NCBI GenBank assembly: GCA_050013075.1
Contig: JBEKFZ010000087.1
Span: forward strand, 1-17,500
Length of the DNA stretch: 17,500 bases
DNA from: JBEKIK01 sp050013075
Lineage (GTDB): Bacteria > Planctomycetota > Planctomycetia > Pirellulales > Thermoguttaceae
Reading direction: 5' to 3'
How positions within the stretch are numbered: the stretch's first letter is position 1; the number at the start of each line of letters is the position of its first letter. Positions 13,965 through 17,500 of the stretch are shown here, in pieces. The position numbers and the translations under genes were made by a program. Under the pieces are notes generated by a model. The model was not told where the DNA came from, searched no databases, and saw only the letters and a list, made by a program, of their open reading frames with translations.

Positions 13965-16297
13965 GCCTCGGGACTCCCAATCAATTCGCGCACCGTCTGG
14001 ATCAAGGTATCGTCGTGAAAGCTGCTCTTTGTGAGGTAGTGATTCGCGCCGGCTTCGAGCCCGCGGAGTCGATCCTCTTCGCGGTCCTTATAGGAAACGA
14101 TGACCACCGGAATGGCCTGGAGCCGCGCATCCTCTTTTATCTTACGGACCAAATCCAAGCCGTTCAAGCGGGGCATATCGATGTCGCTGATCACCAGGTC
14201 GAACCGCCCCTCTCGCACAAGGTTCCAGCCTTCCATGCCATCAACGGCGACTTCCACGAGATACCCCTGGTTCGCCAAGAGTTGCCGCTCCACTTCCCGC
14301 ACCGTGATGGAGTCGTCGACTACGAGGATAGATTTCTGCCGGCGGTTATCTGGTTGGGCTGCGCGCGCACCGGCCCGTTGCAATCGGCTCCCTTGGAGGA
14401 GTTTTTCGATGGAACTGCACAAGTCGTCCGGGTCCACGATGAGTACCGGGGAACCGTCGTCCAGTAGGGCAACTGCATGCAGATTGGGAACCTTTCCCAG
14501 CCGGCGGTCCAACGGTCGGACGACGAGGTCTTGTTCTCCACGAAGCCCGTCGACCACCAATCCGTACTTTGCCGATCGATTGCTAAAAAGGACAACCAGG
14601 AGATCTTCACCGAGGATTTCCGGGCCTTCCAGTTTGAAGACCTGGCGTGCCATTACAATTCCCACGTTCTGCCCGTCAACTTCAAAATATTGACGGTTCT
14701 CCAACGAATGGAGTTCGTTGCGGGCGACGCGGATGATCCGGTCGATTCGGTTATGAGGGAATGCATAGGGCTCGTCTGCGATATCCACAACAACTGCACG
14801 GAGCACGGAAAGCGTTACGGGAAGTTCAATCTGGAAGCTCGTCCCCTGGTCCGGGTCAGAGTGAATGTGGATGTGGCCGCCCACCGATCGGACCATCGTG
14901 TGAACCACGTCGAGTCCCACGCCGCGGCCGGAAATTTCGGTCACCTGGGAGGCCGTGGAAAATCCGGGGAGGAAGAGGAAGTCCAGGAGTTCCGTGTCGC
15001 TTAGCTTTTGGGCCAGGTCGGGGCTGGCAAGTCCCCGTTGGACGACTTTACCGCGCAGACGTTCTCTGTCGATACCCCGGCCGTCGTCGGAAACTGTAAT
15101 CGAGAGCAGACCCGCACGGTGCGCGGCCTCGATGTGGAGACGACCGATTTCCGGTTTTCCCAAGGCTTGTCTTTCTTCGGGCGTTTCCAGACCGTGATCC
15201 AGTGCGTTGCGCACCAAGTGATTCAGGGGGGCATCCAGCCGCTCCAGGATGTCGCGGTCGACTTCGGTGGTCTCGCCTTGGATTTCGAGTTGAGCCTTCT
15301 TTCCCATTTGCCGAGCCAGGTCGCGGACAAGCCGCGGCAGCCCCTGTACGCCGTCCCGAAACGGCCTCATGCGGCTGGAGATGACCTCGTGATATAAGCG
15401 GCTGCTCAAATCGTCAGTATTACGAATGCGCCGGTCGAACTCGCTCATGCGATCCGCAAGCAAATCACGGCAGGCAACCAATTGCTCGCGCGCATCGTTC
15501 CGCAGAGCGGAGACCCGTTCCTCCGATACTTCAGACGGATCCATAGTGGCGAGGCTTTCGAGGGTGTCGGCAAGTTGCGTCTGGAGATGTTTCAACTGAA
15601 GGAGTGACTTAGAGAAAGGTTGGAGCCAGCGCGCTTCCACCAGGGACTCGCCGGCCAAGCCCATAAGCCGTGTCAGGCTCCGGGCCGTGACGCGGACAAC
15701 GCCTTCTTCGCTTGAGGTCTCTGGGGATTTTGGACCGACAATCGGGGCGGCTGGCTGCGGGGAGATTTCAATAGTCGGTATGGGTGGCGCAGGTGGAGCA
15801 ACAGACTCCCTCGGCGCCGATGTTTGGGCAGCATCCGTTGCCGTCGTTTGGATATCGATAAACGCCGGACCGGGCGATACCTGCGACTTGCTTTCGTGCA
15901 CCACATTGTCGAGACGCTGTAAAAGTTGGGCTGCTTCAGGCTGATGGGTTTCAAGCCACGCTGTGAATCCGACACCCGCCGCTGCCGCAATGCCTTGCAA
16001 CATGTCGACGCCGGCCAGGAGAATATCCACTACGTTGCTGGTGAGTGTTAATTCGGCCTTTTGGGCCCGGACGAAGCAATCCTCCATGGCGTGAGCAACC
16101 TTGACGCCCGGCTGCACGTTAACCACGCGCGCCGCGCCCTTGATCGAGTGGGCTGCGCGCATCATGGCCTCCAGTCGTTCCGGGCTGGCGTTTCCTTGCT
16201 CCAACGCCACGAGTCCGTCGGCGAGGATCTGGCAGTTCGTGCGGACCTCTTCGCGAAATAAGTCGATCAGAAAATCGTCGCTACTAACTTGACTCAT
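13961..16297 (-). CDS. cheA: Hybrid CheA histidine kinase-response regulator (WspE-like)
   Basis: This 778-residue kinase phosphorylates CheB and a partner output regulator in response to a receptor. Domains in order are an N-terminal Hpt with H50 in AMMRAAHSIKGAARVV and a Pro-rich linker (about 140-195). Dimerisation helices (about 200-310) precede an HATPase with N-box HLVRNALDHGLE (360-371), G1 DDGRGID (404-410) and G2 SGRGVGLDV (456-464). A CheW-like domain follows (about 495-640). The C-terminal receiver (about 655-775) has VVDDS and the phospho-acceptor near D705 in VISDIDMPRLNG. No P2 domain is evident. The Hpt-kinase-CheW-REC order matches WspE and other CheA hybrids. ATGA overlaps on both sides couple it to cheW (16294-16297) and cheB (13961-13964). 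Confidence 0.93.
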   Translation of the reverse strand: MSQVSSDDFLIDLFREEVRTNCQILADGLVALEQGNASPERLEAMMRAAHSIKGAARVVNVQPGVKVAHAMEDCFVRAQKAELTLTSNVVDILLAGVDMLQGIAAAAGVGFTAWLETHQPEAAQLLQRLDNVVHESKSQVSPGPAFIDIQTTATDAAQTSAPRESVAPPAPPIPTIEISPQPAAPIVGPKSPETSSEEGVVRVTARSLTRLMGLAGESLVEARWLQPFSKSLLQLKHLQTQLADTLESLATMDPSEVSEERVSALRNDAREQLVACRDLLADRMSEFDRRIRNTDDLSSRLYHEVISSRMRPFRDGVQGLPRLVRDLARQMGKKAQLEIQGETTEVDRDILERLDAPLNHLVRNALDHGLETPEERQALGKPEIGRLHIEAAHRAGLLSITVSDDGRGIDRERLRGKVVQRGLASPDLAQKLSDTELLDFLFLPGFSTASQVTEISGRGVGLDVVHTMVRSVGGHIHIHSDPDQGTSFQIELPVTLSVLRAVVVDIADEPYAFPHNRIDRIIRVARNELHSLENRQYFEVDGQNVGIVMARQVFKLEGPEILGEDLLVVLFSNRSAKYGLVVDGLRGEQDLVVRPLDRRLGKVPNLHAVALLDDGSPVLIVDPDDLCSSIEKLLQGSRLQRAGARAAQPDNRRQKSILVVDDSITVREVERQLLANQGYLVEVAVDGMEGWNLVREGRFDLVISDIDMPRLNGLDLVRKIKEDARLQAIPVVIVSYKDREEDRLRGLEAGANHYLTKSSFHDDTLIQTVRELIGSPEA

Positions 16298-16887
16298 CGA
16301 ATGGTTTTCTCCAACGCCTGAAATATTCGTGTCTCCGCGAGCATGCCGACTTTCTTGTTCTGATGAGAGAAAATAGCCTGCGAATAAAACCGGCTACTTT
16401 TCTCCACTGTGTGAGGCAGGTTTTCCGAGGCCTGGGCTTTAATGCGGCAAACGCCTTCGACTTCATCGACCGGAAACACCCAGCGATTTTGCTCCTGCTC
16501 AACCACGAGGAGGCGCTCTTTGCTGATGGGAGTTGCAAGGCATTTATTTTGTGGATCTTCAAGAGTTCCCTCGATCCCCAACAATTCCCGCAACGAGACG
16601 CAAAGGTGTAACTCGCCACGGATATTGGCAAGGCCCAACAGAAGTCTATCCGTGCGCTGGGGTACGCGGTGAATCGGCCGCAGTTCCACGACCTCAACCA
16701 CTCTGCGGGTATCGAGAGCCAACCATTCGGCGCCGATCCGGAACATGAGGACCGATTGTTCTTCGATTGCAGTTATTGCATCACTCTCAGCGATCCGTTG
16801 CGTCCAATCCTCCAAGTACTCAGGGGGCGCTTCCCGTTTAAAAAGTTGTTGTCCGGCGGCCGAAAAGACCGGACAATTACGGCAGTG
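16294..16887 (-). CDS. cheW: CheW-type coupling protein (WspD-like), N-terminus missing
   Basis: This adaptor links CheA to its receptor. Recognisable sequence starts at HCRNCPVFSAAGQQLFKREAPPEYLEDW, which matches the inner part of the extended N-terminal region of WspD-type CheW proteins. The CheW fold follows: VLMFRIGAEWLALDTRRVVEVVELRPIHRVPQRTDRLLLGLANIRGELHLCVSL, then the C-terminal RLLVVEQEQNRWVFPVDEVEGV. The stretch before HCRNC, where WspD proteins carry a further conserved Cys/Trp segment, is absent. The frame instead continues antisense to ribH, so no native start exists. The gene is cut at about 16885. It overlaps the cheA start by 4 bp. The truncated protein has no believable ribosome site here. 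Confidence 0.85.
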   Translation of the reverse strand, partial: HCRNCPVFSAAGQQLFKREAPPEYLEDWTQRIAESDAITAIEEQSVLMFRIGAEWLALDTRRVVEVVELRPIHRVPQRTDRLLLGLANIRGELHLCVSLRELLGIEGTLEDPQNKCLATPISKERLLVVEQEQNRWVFPVDEVEGVCRIKAQASENLPHTVEKSSRFYSQAIFSHQNKKVGMLAETRIFQALEKTIR

Positions 16888-16890
16888 GAC
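16879..16890. other. Breakpoint joining truncated cheW and truncated ribH
   Basis: Protein similarity to CheW/WspD on the minus strand stops at 16887. Similarity to lumazine synthase on the plus strand starts at about 16882. The two meet within a few bases, head to head, and both lack their N-terminal parts. The site is either a true rearrangement or a misjoin in the assembly. Confidence 0.75.
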
Positions 16891-17310
16891 GGCCTGCGCC
16901 GCGCCGGCGCGGCGAACGACGACATCGCGCTGGTCCGCGTTCCCGGGTCGTTTGAAATTCCCTCCGCCGCCCGCACGCTCGCGGAAACCAAGAAGTACGA
17001 TGCGATCATCTGCATTGGCTGCCTGCTGCGCGGCGACACGCCGCATTACGACGTGCTTGTGAACGAGGTGACTCGGGGGATCGGCCAGTCGGCGCAGGAG
17101 ACTGGAGTGCCGCATGCGTTTGGAGTGCTGACGTGCGAGACGCTGGAGCAGGCGATTGATCGCGCCGGGTTGAAGATGGGCAACAAGGGATTGGAGGCGG
17201 CGCTGGCGGCGGTGGAGATGGCGAATCTGAAGGAAATCGTCGTTCGCCGTTCGTCGTTCGCTGGTCGCAAAGGCAAAACCAAATGCAAGCGCAACAAGGC
17301 GAAGCGTTGA
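16882..17310 (+). CDS. ribH: 6,7-dimethyl-8-ribityllumazine synthase, N-terminus missing
   Basis: This enzyme makes the riboflavin precursor from 5-amino-6-ribitylamino-uracil and a butanone phosphate. Similarity starts at AVDGLRRAGAANDDIALVRVPGSFEIPSAART. It continues through KYDAIICIGCLLRGDTPHYDVLVNEVTRGI, where the His of TPHYD is the catalytic base, and then FGVLTCETLEQAIDRAG and NKGLEAALAAVEMANL. The first ~45 residues, including the substrate-binding SRFN-type segment, are missing at the junction with cheW, so no genuine start is present. The frame stays open upstream to 16669 only as an antisense artefact. The C-terminus carries a basic extra tail (RRSSFAGRKGKTKCKRNKAKR) partly encoded by a heptamer repeat at 17238-17265. 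nusB follows 71 bp later. Confidence 0.88.
   Translation, partial: AVDGLRRAGAANDDIALVRVPGSFEIPSAARTLAETKKYDAIICIGCLLRGDTPHYDVLVNEVTRGIGQSAQETGVPHAFGVLTCETLEQAIDRAGLKMGNKGLEAALAAVEMANLKEIVVRRSSFAGRKGKTKCKRNKAKR
17238..17265. repeat. Heptamer tandem repeat tract E inside the ribH 3' end
   Basis: Four 7-mers (CGTCGTT, CGCCGTT, CGTCGTT, CGCTGGT) lie within the coding sequence after the conserved part of RibH and encode IVVRRSSFAG. The tract is nearly the reverse complement of tract F (23 of 25 bases, 17238-17262 against 17353-17377). Confidence 0.7.
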
Positions 17311-17344
17311 CTCCTCTCATCGTGCAATCCAGCTTATACACTAA

Positions 17345-17379
17345 TAACGAATAGCGAACGACGAATAGCGAACGACGAC
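17345..17379. repeat. Heptamer tandem repeat tract F before nusB
   Basis: Five 7-mers are in register: TAACGAA, TAGCGAA, CGACGAA, TAGCGAA, CGACGAC. The tract ends 2 bases before the nusB ATG, exactly where a ribosome site is expected, and no purine-rich Shine-Dalgarno is seen there. It can pair with tract E across the ribH stop codon. Confidence 0.75.
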
Positions 17380-17381
17380 TC

Positions 17382-17500
17382 ATGGGTACTCGACGCAAAT
17401 CCCGCGAACTGGTTCTGCAGATGCTGTTTCAGGCGGACATGGGGAAGCAGACGCCGGAGCTGGTCCGGAAGACGTTCTGGGCCGAGCGCACAAACGTGGA
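17382..17500 (+). CDS. nusB: Transcription antitermination factor NusB (5' part only)
   Basis: The first 39 codons are present, MGTRRKSRELVLQMLFQADMGKQ..., and run off the window. The opening RRKSRELxLQMLFQ is the typical NusB N-terminal helix. NusB with NusE binds boxA RNA in rRNA antitermination. It follows ribH on the same strand, a common ribH-nusB arrangement, and supports the plus-strand side of the junction as a normal locus. Confidence 0.9.
   Translation, partial: MGTRRKSRELVLQMLFQADMGKQTPELVRKTFWAERTNV

Noticed and set aside
16669..16878. Native N-terminus of RibH from the open upstream frame
   Set aside because: The stretch is antisense to cheW and has no resemblance to the RibH N-terminus, so it is only an open frame across the junction.

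Overview
The window looks like a chromosomal piece of a moderately GC-rich, partly anaerobic environmental bacterium, most likely a planctomycete or a relative. That placement is an inference from the gene set: a pyruvate:ferredoxin oxidoreductase beside a dihydroorotate-dehydrogenase-like protein, a Wsp-type chemosensory operon, ribH next to nusB, and dispersed intergenic hairpins and heptamer repeats. No rRNA or other firm taxonomic marker is present.

Left part (1-3360) is accessory DNA. An AT-rich OLD-like ATPase/TOPRIM gene lacks its Walker A half. It ends exactly at a 110-bp MITE-like element whose left end supplies the stop codon. A large nested inverted repeat follows, then two minus-strand toxin-antitoxin pairs: a RelE/ParE-like toxin with its antitoxin, and VapC with a Phd/YefM-type antitoxin. 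Both pairs use 4-bp ATGA overlaps and have readable sigma-70-type promoters.

Middle part (3360-12560) is metabolic. It holds a DegT/DnrJ-type sugar aminotransferase (+), a secreted-type peroxiredoxin (-), a zinc alcohol dehydrogenase (-), a small unknown protein (+), a DHOD-like flavoprotein (-), the large nifJ-type oxidoreductase (-), and a retropepsin-like protein (+). nifJ carries one in-frame TAG at codon 885 where the family normally has a sense codon. Two copies of a 36-bp hairpin (35/36 identical) sit between convergent genes. Tracts of degenerate 7-bp tandem repeats recur at gene ends and starts.

Right part (12580-17500) starts with tRNA-Arg(CCT). A tightly coupled minus-strand operon follows, read cheW -> hybrid cheA -> cheB in the order of wspD-wspE-wspF, without CheR, receptor or diguanylate cyclase in view. 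cheW loses its N-terminus at about 16885. At the same bases a ribH lacking its N-terminal ~45 residues starts on the other strand, followed by the beginning of nusB. This head-to-head fusion of two truncated conserved genes marks a rearrangement or an assembly join.

The best candidates for a second look are the nifJ amber codon, the cheW/ribH junction, the recurrent heptamer tracts, and the MITE-terminated ATPase. No CRISPR array, prophage or complete IS transposase was found. I did not find a complete new multi-gene system.
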